The notes under the pieces: generated by a model
Database searches by the model: none
The model's input: the letters and a program-made list of their open reading frames with translations, nothing else
Told to the model about the DNA's origin: nothing
Program-made: the position numbers and the translations under genes
NCBI GenBank assembly: GCA_036250195.1
Contig: JAVHZZ010000004.1
Span: 164,402,869 to 164,466,868 of the forward strand
DNA length: 64,000 nucleotides
Reading direction: 5' to 3'
DNA from: Mixophyes australis
Lineage: Eukaryota; Chordata; Amphibia; Anura; Limnodynastidae
Shown here: piece by piece, positions 1-11,207 of the stretch
Position numbering within the stretch: the stretch's first letter is position 1
Layout: each line of letters opens with the position of its first letter

Positions 1-205
1 TGAAGAGGATTCTTATTTTAGTCTCCTGGACAAAACCATGTTACATTGCAAGGGGTGCAAATGAGTGTTCTGTTTTGCACATAAGTTAAATACTGCCTGT
101 TTTTTCATGTAGCACACAAATACTTGATAGCTTATTTGTACACTGAAATTTAAAGTTGATATGTGTATACTACATGAAAAAACAGGCAGTATTTAACTAT
201 GCCTG
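1..205 (-). repeat. palindromic MITE fragment, cut by window edge
   Basis: This is a reverse-orientation copy of the element at 33025-33278. Shared landmarks are the blocks around CCTGGACAAAACCATGTTAC and GTAGCACACAAATACTTGA. An internal inverted repeat pairs about 86-125 with 166-200: AAATACTGCCTGTTTTTTCA against its reverse complement. The outer terminal repeat (CCTGATTCATTAAGGATC in the other copy) lies outside the window. Non-coding; transposase family unknown. Confidence 0.7.
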
Positions 206-796
206 TATTTTAAATTGCTCATTGGAGGACAACATTAATTCAAGGCAGCATTGTGTTTCAAACACCATTACAAATGTATAGTCTGGCCAACGAGACATCA
301 GTGGACAACACTGTAAGTCTGCAAAGTTTATTTGCTCAAAGCCAAAGTTCATACACAACAAGATACCGTCTTATATTGATAAGATAGCTCGGTATCAAAA
401 TACAGATAAGTCTTGTTCAATAGAGGTAAAATGCACTTCTAAAAATAGAAACCAGATATTTTTTATTATACTCCAATAAAAGCATTAAACAATACAACCT
501 GTTTGAGACACAGAAAAGTCTTTACACAATATGATATACTGTGACTGACTAAGAAAATTATCGAGCAGCCTAAAAATCTCGAGCATTCTAATTCACAGTG
601 AAGTGCCCCCGAGTGTTTGCGTGCTGAAACTCCACAGCAATGTCAAGCCTGAAATACCCACTCATCTTTACACACACCTCTGATAGTTCCACCGTAAGAA
701 CCATCAGTGTAAGCAGGAGCACATTGTGCAAGGCTCCAACGGCACTTGCCAGACAATTGAATTCCCCCCACGTGTCTTATTATTTTTAGTGAAAAC
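206..796. other. non-coding stretch with a dispersed repeat
   Basis: No gene seen. The part from about 320 to 530 resembles 10470-10680: both contain CAACAAGATAC, then CAGATAAGTC, then AAAAATAGAAACCAGAT, then AATAAAA and a run ending in AAAGTCTT, in the same order. They are two diverged copies of an unidentified interspersed repeat. Confidence 0.45.
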
Positions 797-1915
797 TGAC
801 ATTTTCCTAATTATTATTATATTTTATTTATAAAGGCACCACAAAAGGTCTGCAACACTGTACATGAAATTTATACAAGTATAATATACAAAGACAGCAA
901 CGATCCATAACACATTACAAGATGCATTATAAAGAAACAAAAAAAGACAGGTAAATGGAGTCGGGTGTAGAGACTGAAAAGGAGTGGTTGGTGAGGCGAG
1001 AGGAAAACCAGGAGAGTACAGCATTACAGAAACCTAAAGATTGTACAGTTTGCAAAAGGAGTGAGTGGTCAACGGTATTGAAGGCAGCATCGAGGTAGAG
1101 CAGGTGAGGAATAGAGAAGTGTCCCATAGATTTAGTGGAAAGAAGGTTGTTAGTGATTTTACTGAGGGCAGTTTTGGTGGAGTACAGCAACACGGTTGCT
1201 TAGTAGTTAGCACTTCTGCCTCTCAGCACTGGAGTCATGAGTTCGATTCCCATCCATGGCCTTATCTGTGTGGAGTTTGCATGTTCTCAGCATGTTTGCA
1301 TGGGTTTCCTCCTAGGAAAACACTGGGAGGAAAAACATACTAGTAGGTTAATTGGGTGCTCTCAAAATTGACCCTAGTCTGTGTGTGTGTGTGTGTGTGT
1401 GTATGTTAGGGAATTTAGACTGTAAGCTCTATTGGGGCAGGGACTGATGTGAGTTCTCTGTACAGCACTCAGGATTTGGTGGCGATATATAAATAAATAA
1501 ATGATGATGAGGGAGAGAAATCCAGATTGTAGTTGGTCAAGGAGTGAGATGAGATAAAGGAGGTGAGAAGATTGTAAACAATCCATTTGACAAGTTTGGA
1601 GGCAAAAGAAAGGAGGAAGATAGGGCAGTAATTAGAGAAAGATGCAGGGTCAAGGGACGTTATTTTTAAAATAAAGGATAACGTAGGAGGGGAAGGTATC
1701 AGAGGAGAAGAAAAGGTTGAGGAGGTGAGCAGGGTGGAAGTTGGCCTCGAAAGAGAGAGGGAGTGAAGGAGGTGAGAGGGGATGGGGTCAAGGGGGCAGG
1801 TGATGGGGGTGAGGAAGATAGAGGGGTGCAGACTTCCTCCACAGATACTGGAGTGAAGGAAGAGAAGGTTGGTTGAATGTGTCGAAGTCAGCAAATCGGA
1901 TAAAGTCATTTCAAT
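797..1915 (-). mobile_element. CR1/L2-like LINE reverse transcriptase fragment with SINE inserted
   Basis: The minus strand encodes decayed pieces of a non-LTR reverse transcriptase. From 1909 down to about 1515 come the CPLDPIPSHLL and SLDPASFSNYCPI blocks. From about 1180 to 1015 comes the palm segment (LDAAFNTVDHSLLL, then VLSWFSSRLTNHSFSV), where the usual AFDTVDHS aspartate has become Asn. The reading then jumps to a 3' tail (about 910-800) ending in an A/T-rich ATAATAATAA stretch, so part of the RT and the C-terminus are deleted. A SINE at about 1178-1512 splits the gene. The motifs fit the CR1/L2 group; the exact clade was not determined. Confidence 0.8.
1178..1512 (+). mobile_element. 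tRNA-derived SINE, copy 1
   Basis: The head has RNA polymerase III promoter-like boxes: GGTTGCTTAGTAGTTAGCA resembles an A box, and GAGTTCGATTCCC resembles a B box. The body carries the block about GTGTGGAGTTTGCATGTTCT, a (GT)n run at 1380-1402 and the block TGTACAGCACTCAGGATTTG. It ends in ATAAATAAATAAATGATGATGA. Sister copies are at 3068, 29895 (-), 53521 (-) and 55583 (-). It is inserted into the LINE reverse transcriptase, so it is younger than that LINE copy. Confidence 0.75.
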
Positions 1916-2159
1916 TAAAATCGAGCAAAGCTACGACGTATAAGGGCACGCTACGGCGTGAAAGGGCGTACGCAGCTGCAACACGTGGCAGCTACAGTAT
2001 TTGGTCTTTTACCATACATTCGCACAAACACGCATACTTGTAAAATAGTACACATTAATGGTAGTTGCAACACATAGTCATTTATGTCGAAATATAGTAG
2101 TATTTATGTTATATATTATAAGTTATATGCACATTAGTTAAATATATGGAACAGGTTGA

Positions 2160-2680
2160 AAGAATCATATCATATGTGGTATCATAATAAACCTCTTAAC
2201 ATTTGCTACTGTTTGGTTCACTCTGCGAAGGAATCGCAGAGTGCATACACAAGTGATGAATGATAGGGAATTATGAACTACTTAAGACTAAGGAATCTTG
2301 GCGGGAAGAGCAGAGCATACCCCCTGGAGAGATGACCCTCTCCTTTGGATTCTTTAGTATGAACTAGCCAATAATGACAACCCCTTGGACCTTCCTGAAA
2401 CCTGGACCAATAGAAGCAAGCTATACCATCTCCATTGTATTACTGTATTTCTGTGTGCATATAAGCAGCAGCTTCTCATCTAGTGGGCAGACATCTTGTC
2501 CCCAGACTTCAGGATTGAATGACTGCACACTGGATCCAGAGCGCCTGCGATAAGTAACGGCTGTATTTATTATCACTTCGCTTGAACATATTATACTACT
2601 TTTTGCGAATAAATCTTTGTGCGTTGGAAACACAAATCGAGGTTCGACAATCGTTATTGGTTAGCGACAATACGCACTTA
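2160..2680 (+). mobile_element. LTR-like segment (probable old solo LTR)
   Basis: The stretch looks like a retroviral or LTR-retrotransposon terminal repeat. There is a TATA-like CATATAAGCAG near 2457, a transcript-like region, then AATAAA near 2610 and a GT-rich region after it. Ends and target duplication could not be fixed and no internal gag/pol is adjacent, so the family (endogenous retrovirus or Ty3-like) is open. Confidence 0.4.
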
Positions 2681-3067
2681 ACAAATGTAATTCTAGAATA
2701 AAAGATGTGTGGGAAAGTACAGTAGCCTGGGTTTGAGTGACAGGTATTCATTGGTTGCTACAGTTTGTTGGAGTCACACCTAAGTCAGAGTTGTTGCAAC
2801 AAGAAATTCTGACACTCTATGCTTTGCCATTTGAGATGTATGGACTATGTCAACACCCTTTTTGCCTGTGCCATGTCTTAAGCTTCCTCTCTCTAAGATC
2901 TTCCACCAGCTACAACAAATTGCAGATTATAATAGCAGTATATGTGACTGCACAGGGCACAGTGCAGTAGGAGGGCACATAGTTACAGCTACATCTGCCC
3001 TGATTTGGTGAGCTTCCTCAGTGACTTGAGACTCCCCTTCACCGTTAGCCAATCACACAAACTCAGT
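2681..3067. other. no recognisable feature
   Basis: Mixed-composition DNA. The short open frames here show no family motif. Confidence 0.4.
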
Positions 3068-3215
3068 GAGAGAGCATGGTGGCTCAATGGGTAATATTTC
3101 TGCCTCAGAGTACTGGGGTCAAGAGCCTTAACTGTGTGCAGTTTGTATGTTCTCCCCGTGTTTGCATGGGTTTCCTCCTGATGGTCCAGTTTCTTCCTAT
3201 ACTCCAAAAACATGG
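3068..3215 (+). mobile_element. tRNA-derived SINE, copy 2 (truncated)
   Basis: The head GGTGGCTCAATGGGTAATAT and the downstream block GTTTGTATGTTCTCCCCGTG match copy 1. The B-box region is degenerate (GGGTCAAGAGCC). The copy stops around TTCCTATACTCCAAAAACAT and lacks the 3' tail. Confidence 0.65.
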
Positions 3216-3329
3216 ATTTTGGTTAGTCTTTTATTAAATTAAAATGTATTTTAAAAATCTGCATACGTGTTAACCTTTTTATTCTTTTGATATATGATCA
3301 AGGGTCTTAGCATGACAAAGTTGCTACAC

Positions 3330-3600
3330 CAACCTTGTTCATTACAGACCCCACACCGGGCGCGGGCTGGGATGCTGCAGGCAGGGGGGCACACAGGCGG
3401 CCGCATCTTATTACAGGGGATGCGGCCGCGTCAATGATGACGCGGGCGCATCCCCTGTCATGTGATGCGGCCGCCTGTGCGCTGACGCGGCCGATCAGAT
3501 GCGGCCGCAGAAAAAAATCAGAAGAAATGGCATCAGGGGGGGCCCTGCCCCCCGACCCAGCCCGCCTCTGCCCCACACCCTGAAAACCACTGCGCTGGTA
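3330..3600. repeat. GC-rich palindrome with four NotI sites, probable hAT MITE remnant
   Basis: A long hairpin spans about 3399-3478. Arm parts GGCGGCCGCATC, ACAGGGGATGCG and CGCGTCA each have an inverted partner on the other side of the loop ATGA. GCGGCCGC occurs four times within about 110 bp (near 3400, 3423, 3467 and 3501). The right edge AAAACCACTG resembles the CAGTGGTTTT ends of Charlie-type hAT elements. The left end was not matched. It is far richer in CpG than its surroundings. Confidence 0.5.
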
Positions 3601-3989
3601 GCCTCTGGGGAAGCTGTTTTTTAGAGCCTGAGACTGAATAGAAGCCCAGTGGCAGTAAGGAAGACAAGCCGCATGAAGATTGAATAATAAAGAGCCGGGT
3701 TAGGTACACAGTAAGTCTATAAGTAAAGGGTTCAGGAAGAAGAGTAGTCGAGGACAAGCCATGTTCGGTATGGGAGTGGTAATAGCTAACAACAGGATGC
3801 AGCAACACAAGATCAGTGGCAGGACAGGATGCAGCAACACAAGATCAGTGGCAGGAGCACAATAATCTGACAAGGAAAAAAGGAAGGCTTTTATAGGAAG
3901 TCAAGGGGAGGAGTCAGAACATGCTGGAACATCAGGAGAGCATTGAAACTGGGCTACAACACAGGGTGAAGGCAAGGTGCTGTCCAGTA
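3600..3989. repeat. unclassified repeat with 32-bp duplication
   Basis: Two adjacent 32-bp units start at 3794 and 3826 (AGGATGCAGCAACACAAGAT...). The flanks look like old LTR or transposon sequence, but no ends or coding motifs were found. Confidence 0.35.
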
Positions 3990-4075
3990 GCCAGAATAGC
4001 TTAGTCAATTGAGCAGCAGAGGCCCTGGTTTCAAATCCTGACAGATTCCCCAGCAGGGGCATAATTTGCAAATGC
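3990..4075 (+). repeat. tRNA-like SINE head remnant
   Basis: TAGCTTAGTCAATTGAGCA (A-box-like) is followed by GGTTTCAAATCC (B-box-like) at a tRNA-like distance. No SINE body was recognised, so this is a weak call. Confidence 0.35.
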
Positions 4076-5450
4076 CTAGCAGTTGAGGGGGCATGCCAGG
4101 AACCCTCAGCTGCTGGGTCCTGTATAGCTGCCAGCTGTGCTACGCCAAGCCCTTCTCCCGTATTTGTTGTCAGCAGGGAGCTTAATGAGTGACTGCTGAC
4201 ACTGCAAGATTTTAATTCCTTTCAGAGGTAGAGGGAACGCTGTTTCTTCGTCTGTGAGCAAGAAATAAAGTGCAGAGCAGGCACAGTAATGGAAGAAGAG
4301 GAAATGGCCAGCCAATGTTGACCAACTTGAGATTGGTTGTCACTGTAGCAGAGAAACTAGCCTGGGCTATGTCAAACTGGGGCTGGTTTGGGGTGGTACA
4401 CTGCCCTTTTTTCTAACGTATTTATTTATTACGTTAAAAAAACATAGCATTGTGAAATCAATACCGACATTGATGTCACCATGACATTACCATGTCATCT
4501 AACTACGCCAGTCATGGGATATATTGTGCAAGTTGCACAGCAAACTATCTGCACTGCATGGATAATGGTAGTAAGAATGTGATGTACATTTCCTATGTAT
4601 GTGTGTGGGTCGGTGGCCCATAGCGTGCGTACAGTCCCGGGACCCAAATCCTCCTAAATTACAACTGGCTACACCCAGTGATTCTGTTTGACAGATAGAA
4701 CTTGCAAATTGTATTTCCACAATAGCTGGAGAGCAATAGGATGCCTGTATATAATACAGTATATATTAGGTAACCTGTGCCTATCCAGCTGCAGTTTCAC
4801 AACTGTTGGCAAGCCTAGTGTTATCTAAGCAGCATGGTATTCAGCAAATGTAACCACCCGTAGCTCTCCTGTTGCTGTGGTACTGCACACTGTTGCACTA
4901 ATTCTCCAGCATGCTGAGACTTGTATTTCCACAACACCAGAAGAACCAAATGTTGCCTGAGTATTCTACATGCTATCTCGTCAGTTATAGATGTTATTGG
5001 TTTAGTGGGGGTTTTTGTTCTTCAAATAATTCATGTTTGTTTTTGTTTGTTCATATATTCTTGGAATTGGAAGCACAGTTGGTGCTGAACTATGTTGGAT
5101 CAAGAACAGAAGATCAGAAGCTTTTTTTATTTTCTGTTATGTTTCAATGTAGTATTGCTTTGACTGTGCAAAACCCCTGTGATAAGCACCCCCACCCCAC
5201 AACAACTCCAATCGCCAGCACTGGCCAGTATTAAAAAAATAACATGCAGATTAACTGACTCTGAGTCTATCAATCAAACAATCAATCAATCAAAAACAAG
5301 TGAAACATTTCAAATCCTTCCCACTTATGTCATAGTGACAGATTATTTTAAATTATTTAAGACTCTCTGCGTATGCTTGAGTAGGGCTGCTGGTTCTGGC
5401 ATGCAAACCTGAACTGCAAGCCCATGCTGGGGCTTCCATTTCCAGATTCT
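4076..5450. other. non-coding stretch, no feature recognised
   Basis: No exon, RNA gene or transposon motif was recognised in this 1.4 kb. A few short AT-rich and CAATCAAT repeats are present near 5270-5295. Confidence 0.4.
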
Positions 5451-6870
5451 TCAAAAAAACCTTATTATATGCTCCTATATTTGGAAAAACAAATCCTCAT
5501 GTGTAGCCAGTTCTCGACTATCCCTACCCAGACAAAGGGGTGTGTTGGAGCTCCTAGATCTGACTAGATATCACTCTGCCTGCTTACTAGCCCAACTTAG
5601 AGACTGGTCCCTTCCTCTATATAAGAAACCATGGGTGGATTTGGAAAGGGCTCTCAATTCTCACTTTCCTTTAGGGGACTTGCATTGGGTGCCCAGACAG
5701 TGGCGACCCTCTGGAGCAACTCTACCTCGATTGACCAGGGACGCTCTGATGGTGTAGGACAGGTTGGTGGATGTGTTTCCTGACATTACTCTCCCCACCA
5801 AAAATCTCTCTACTATGGCTCTGGCCAAGCTCATTCCAGATATTAATTTGATATCATGGAAGACTTAGGGAATTACTGCTCTCAGTGCATTCTTTGATGC
5901 TCAGTAATTGTTCTCCTTTCTACAACTGCAAACTCAATTTCATATTCCCATCATGGAATTTTATAAGTATTTACAAATAAGACATTGGGTTAATCCCTCT
6001 CAAAGCAAAATTTAGGTCTTCATCTCCCACCAGCTCCCTATACTACAAAACTAACAAAGGGCGACAATAATGCAGGTATTACCTTTTGGAATGGGATCTC
6101 TACACTCGAACCACCACGCCCTAACACAAATAGCCAACTACAATGAGAAATTGATCTCCAGGTGACTTTCACCGAAGAGCAGTGAGAAGCAATTTTTTAA
6201 ACTCTCATCATATATCCAAATGCATAAATCATACAGAAATATTCGTTAAAGTAATTAATCAACTGTATCTCACCCTCTCACACCCGCCAGACTTCACAGA
6301 ATGTGGCCCTCCCACTCAAAGTTATGCTGGCACCAATGCTCCATGGTAGGAGACCTGCTTCATGTCTTCTGGACCTGTCCAGTGCTACAACCATTCTGGA
6401 CACAGGTCTTCGACATGGCTAATAAAGTCACCAACCAATCTCCCCTCCCTCACCTGAAATCGTTCTTCTACCCACTGCACTTCCGAACTCATGCCAGGTA
6501 CGTCTATAACCACATCCTAATCGATGCAAGAGCCACCATAGCTCAGTCATGGAAGGCGGTCCTTCCTCCCACTCTGAAGAAGGTTACAGCTAAGGTCCAA
6601 ATCAGTTTTAAGATGGAGACCCTGGGTGTGCCCTACTCCACTGCCGCAGCCTCCCCACTGATGAAGTGGTTCAATAGGCACATGTATGTGACACATGGTG
6701 AGGAAACTACAACGATTGATCTTAGCCTTACAGCTCCCCACATTGTGCCCACTATTACTCTTGTTGAGACCCCGCCACTTACTCAAGAGGAGTATGCGGG
6801 TATCCATCCTTGTCAAGGAGACCACATGCAGATTGTTACTGATTGTTAAGAAGAGCAGAAGACTTACGCA
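5451..6870 (+). pseudogene. Tx1/L1-type LINE ORF2, C-terminal fragment
   Basis: A decayed 3' part of an L1-superfamily ORF2. The clearest block is the frame at 6301-6849. It holds the cysteine/histidine motif typical of ORF2 C-termini (CWHQC, then LLHVFWTCP and PFWTQVF), followed by a SHILIAA-like stretch (NHILIDARATIAQSWK). The frame at 5542-5757 carries an upstream piece (LLDLTRYHSACLLAQLRDWS). The pieces are in different frames with stops between them, so the copy is dead. In L1-type ORF2 this region lies after the reverse transcriptase. Confidence 0.8.
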
Positions 6871-6879
6871 TGTTGGCAA

Positions 6880-7999
6880 GCAGTGACGGTGGGGCCTACA
6901 GTGAAGCAGCAGGACCAGGTAAGTGGTGCCTGTTTGGTTGTGTGCCAGCCCTGTTGTCCCAGGTCAGCAAACCTCAGGCATAGCCAGTCCCCAGGCCCAA
7001 TCCACCCTCCAACCCTAGTCCCCTCTAATTGTAGGCCCCATAACTCTAATCTCCTGGACCTCAGGCTTATTCTGCCCCACCCAGCCACTATGCCCCAGGC
7101 AGCCACAGGAACAAGGCCCCAGTCAGACTGAAGCAATAGGCCCCAGCCTACCACAGGCCCTAGGCCTCAGCCGGGGTCGTGCACAAGCATTAATTGAGAG
7201 TATTGCTGCAGATAGGATAAGGACAGCTTAGGCAGGGAGGTTGTACTCTGTCCTCAGGTATCGATTGGCAAATGTGAGCATTGGAAGACCCCCACAAATA
7301 ATACAACCCACCTGAAGTTAGCCGGGACTGAAGGATTCGCTGTAGTGAACAACTAGTTCGTAAGTACAGTCCAGCAAGGGCCGTTCCTATTGGTGCGCTT
7401 ACCCTGAGGAACTGTCGTCCTCGTATTTTCCCCTACAGCAAATTGAGTGCCCAGCATACAAGACAAGTGTCTCCCTCCGTTGTTGCGATCCAGCACTGGA
7501 ACAGCCACCCCTCCCCTGCATCAGCGCAGTTGTTGTTGGTGAGAGTGAAGATGTTCCCCGAGGACAGCCAGACTCCCACATAGTGCGTCAAGTAAGTAGG
7601 TGTTTCTCTCCCACTTGCCTCTCTTTCTTTCCTAAGTCTCCACTCACCCTCTACAAGTGTAACCTTCCATGATTATCAGAAGCTCAATCAGATACCTTAA
7701 ATAATTAAATTACATTCAAAGCTATCCTCCTGATAAATAAATCTCTCAAGAATTCATCAAATCCAGGCCTTGATGGACTTATAGCTACTTACAATAAGAA
7801 GTCTGGTAAAGAGCTGCTGTTTTATTTTAATATAGAATTCCAATCAGTGGGCCAGATCCTAGCACACTGCCACCTCCAGGGTGATGGGACTGTGCCTCAC
7901 TATTGCTCCCGCTCCCTGCACCCTCCCTTCTCCTTATTAATAGCTGCGCTGAGATGAGTAGCTGACAGAAAAGAAAAGGACAGAAGAAAATAAGACAAT
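6880..7999. other. non-coding stretch, partly C-rich
   Basis: 6890-7190 is C-rich with repeated CCCCAG/AGGCCC words. The rest has no recognisable gene or element. Confidence 0.35.
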
Positions 8000-8024
8000 A
8001 GAAACGTAAGCAAGAATTGTGTGA

Positions 8025-8485
8025 TGAAGGGGCAGTGTGTGATGAGGGGGGCAGTGTGATAAGAGGCACAGTGTGAAAGGGGCACAGTATGATGAGGGAA
8101 CAGTGTTATAAGGGCCACATTGTGAAAAGGGACACAATGTGATAAGAGGTCACAGTGTGATATGGGGGCCAATGTTATAAGGGAGACAGTGTGATAAAGG
8201 GGTACATTGTAATAAGGGAAACTGTGATAAGAGGTCACAGTTTGATAAGAGGCACAGTGTGATATGGGGACAGTGTGATATAGGGGCACAGTGTGGTGAA
8301 GGGGGAACTGTGTAATGAAGGGACACAGTGTGATGAAGGGGGTCTGTGTGATGAAGGGAGCACAGTGTGATGAAGGGGCACAGTTTAGTGAAGGGGGAAC
8401 TGTGTGATGAAGGGACACAGTGTGATGAAGAGGGAACTGTGTTTTGAAGGGGCACAGTGTGATGAAGGAACAGTGTGATAATAAG
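8025..8485. repeat. minisatellite, about 20-25 bp unit, left part
   Basis: Diverged tandem units of the type GGGGCACAGTGTGATGAAG, with lengths varying by a few bases. The array resumes at 9249 after a solo LTR. It creates long frames on the minus strand without protein meaning. Confidence 0.85.
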
Positions 8486-9243
8486 TGTCACACGTCGGGC
8501 GATCGGGCTGCACACCGCTCTTACCTCTCTCCGCCATCCATCTGCTCCGTCCTGGCCACCGCCATCTTCGTTTCGGGTCTGAGTTTCCTATTCATTTCCT
8601 CTGCTCCTCTTCCATTGGTTGAATATTTTGGCTCCAAACTTTAAAAGGCACCTCCCCAGGATGCTGGGTGCCTGTTCTTTATGTTACCTTCTTGGTGCTA
8701 GACGTGGCTCCCTTGTTCCTGATTGACTGCAGAGCTGACACTCTGATTGGTCTTTCACCTCCGTTCCAGTGATACCTGCTGACTTCAGAACTGACACTTC
8801 CTAAAGTTTCTCTGCCGCCATCCCAGTGGTAACCTGTCGTCCACAGATCTGACATTTTATTCTGCGCTTTACCTCCGTTCCAGTGGTAACCTACTACTTC
8901 AGTACTGACACTTCCTAGTGTTCCTGCTGCTATCCCAGTGGTAACCTGTCGTCCGCAGAGCTGACCCTGCACTCAGTCCTTCTCTGCCATTCCAGTGGCA
9001 CCTGCCAATCTCTTCTACTCTCCTCTAAGTGTGGACTGCCATTGCTGACCATCTTGCGTGTTCCTCTAGAGGTTTCGCCTAGTACTCCTGGTAAGGGCCG
9101 CGACCTGCGAGACAGACGCAGCAAAGGCCAAACCGCCTTGCGGCTGGTCCCTGGTGAATACCATCTCCTTGTTAGACTCTGCGCCTTACTTGAGTAGTGC
9201 AAATCTAGGCAAACCATAGGATCCAACCTTCTGAACAGTGACA
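8486..9243. mobile_element. solo LTR with perfect 5-bp target duplication
   Basis: The 758-bp unit starts TGTCACACG and ends CAGTGACA, so it has TG...CA ends, and is flanked on both sides by ATAAG (8481-8485 and 9244-9248). It interrupts the minisatellite. Inside are a CCAAT-type site, a TTTAAAAG TATA-like box near 8640 and about four diverged tandem units with CCAGTGGTAACCTG-like cores (8720-9000). No gag-pol is present, so it arose by LTR-LTR recombination. A relative lies at 31487-32135. A Ty3-like retrotransposon is plausible but unproven; transcription probably runs on the + strand. Confidence 0.8.
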
Positions 9244-9248
9244 ATAAG

Positions 9249-9450
9249 GACAGATATTAAGGTGTGATAAGATGCATAGTGTGATAAGGGGCACAGTGTG
9301 ATAATAGTGAAAGAGTAATAAGAGTGCACAATGTAATGCTGGGTACAGTATGATAAGGGGCACAGTGTGATAAGAGGGCGCAGTGTGATAAAGGTGGAAC
9401 AGTGTATTGAAGGGGCACAGTGTAATGAAGGGGGATTAAAGTGATGATGG
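9249..9450. repeat. minisatellite, right part
   Basis: Continuation of the 8025-8485 array after the solo LTR, with the same GGGGCACAGTGTGATAA-type units, becoming degenerate by about 9450. Confidence 0.75.
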
Positions 9451-9704
9451 TGGAGACCTATCTGTTATTTGTTGCTTTTATTGTTGTGATTTTTTTAGTT
9501 ATATTGCGTTTTACTTAAAATAAAGCAAAGAACAAACCTGACCGACTTGTGTCCTAAAATACTTTACTTTGTGAGACACTTAGTGTTGTAGAGCACAGGG
9601 GTAACAGGAGTCAGGACTGGAGAGGGGGAGGATTCGGGATTAATTGATAAACTGCTCCCCCATAAAGGAAAAGTCTATACCAGCCCATGGCAATCAGACG
9701 ATAG

Positions 9705-10226
9705 CAGGGCCGAATTAAGGGAATGGAGGCCCCTGGGCTAAAGTCACTGTGAGCCCCCCCGATATATATATTATAGCATAATATAATAGCTCTGCTCCTA
9801 CTTTACTCCTGCCCCGCTGAGCGGTTACCTCCTATTCCTTGTGGACCAGATCCGTCCTTTCTTCACTGCAGGCTGCAACAGGCGTTCTTCGGTCATTCCC
9901 TGTAGTGCTTCCACGGTGCGCAGTAAGCTACTTACTGAGGAGATCTCATGAGAGTGAGACTATGACTCCTAGTCTCACTCTCACAAGATCTCCTCAGTAA
10001 GGAGATTACTGCGCACCGTGGAAGCACTAAAGTAACAGCAGGCAGCAGCCTGCAATTCTCCATGTCCTGACAGTCAGAGCCGGGGGAGGGGATGCCCCCG
10101 GCCTGATGAATAATGCTGGTAGTACAGAAATAAAAAAAAAATTAAATCAAGATAAAATAGTTTCAAGGGCCCCTCCAGATGCCAGAGGCTCTAGCCCAGA
10201 AAGCCCTCGGGTTAATCTGGGCCCTG
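9705..10226. mobile_element. hAT-like MITE with large internal palindrome
   Basis: Starts CAGGGCCGAATTAAGG and ends TTAATCTGGGCCCTG, so the ends are inverted repeats. The flanks GACGATAG (9697-9704) and GATGATAG (10227-10234) are an 8-bp target duplication with one mismatch, as expected for hAT. The core 9903-10029 folds back on itself, with arm blocks TAGTGCTTCCACGGTGCGCA, CTTACTGAGGAGATCT and AGAGTGAGACTA paired with inverted partners around the centre TGACTCC. No coding capacity. Confidence 0.75.
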
Positions 10227-11207
10227 GATGATAGCAGTGGTAAATGGTAAAAAAGCTCCCCATGCTGTACATGGGTATGCATCACAGGAGGCCCCCTCTA
10301 GCAGGCTAGAGCCTTTACTGACTAAAGGCTTTGGTAAACAGGGAGAAGCCCTAAATTCTGCAAAAAATGTCCTTTATCACAGGATTTAGGATTTATCTGC
10401 CTTTAATAAACAGACCCGTTAATATCAAATCCTGGGCAAAGTGGCCATTCTAAAGGCCGAATCCTAGGACAAATCTCTCACCAAAGTTAATAAGCAACAA
10501 GATACAGGCTTATAATTTCAAGATAACTCTGAATCAGAACTCAGATAAGTCATGTCCAATTAAGGCAAAAATACGGTACTAAAAATAGAAACCAGATGCT
10601 TTATATAGCAGCCTAATAAAAACACTAAGCCACAGACACAGATAAAAGTCTTCAGTGTTATAGCAAAGGAATTAATATAGTGTCTTCCTCCCGTTCTCTC
10701 CTCCTTAAGTGAAAAAAGTCCTATGGCATTTAATAAACCCAGTTTCTGCCACGTGTATGGCTCTTCACTCTTGGATAAATATGATTCTAATATATGTTAT
10801 CAGACTATACTTTTGAGCCAGTATCAGTAATAATGTGCTAAAATGGCAGATGCAAATGTTAATTTGCTCAATAATTTTACATACAATTTAATTATTTCAG
10901 TTTTAATTGTCATTGACTTGACCAGTTGACTCTCTGCAGGTCTCTGCCTATACAGAGTTGGACATAAGTCCTATTTTTCTGTAAAATAACCTTCCTCACC
11001 TTACACTTGGATAGAGAGGCAGAACGGGGAGGGAAGGATCATGAAAGTGTAGGCCAAATACAGTAAGGGAGTGTTAACGTAATTCTGGCACATTCAGAGG
11101 GAGAAGCACTCGCAGATACACCTAAAAGGAGGACCCTTGGTGCAAGATACAAGCTGATGATGATACTGCTATTGCCCAGCCTGACCCTGTTTTCGTGCGC
11201 AGAGTAT
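10227..11207. other. non-coding stretch with a dispersed repeat
   Basis: No gene seen. 10470-10680 is a diverged copy of the repeat at about 320-530. The rest is unremarkable. Confidence 0.4.

Noticed and set aside
7900..8515. Long minus-strand frames rich in His/Thr/Pro
   Set aside because: Produced by the GGGGCACAGTGTGATGAAG minisatellite; no homology or start/splice context.
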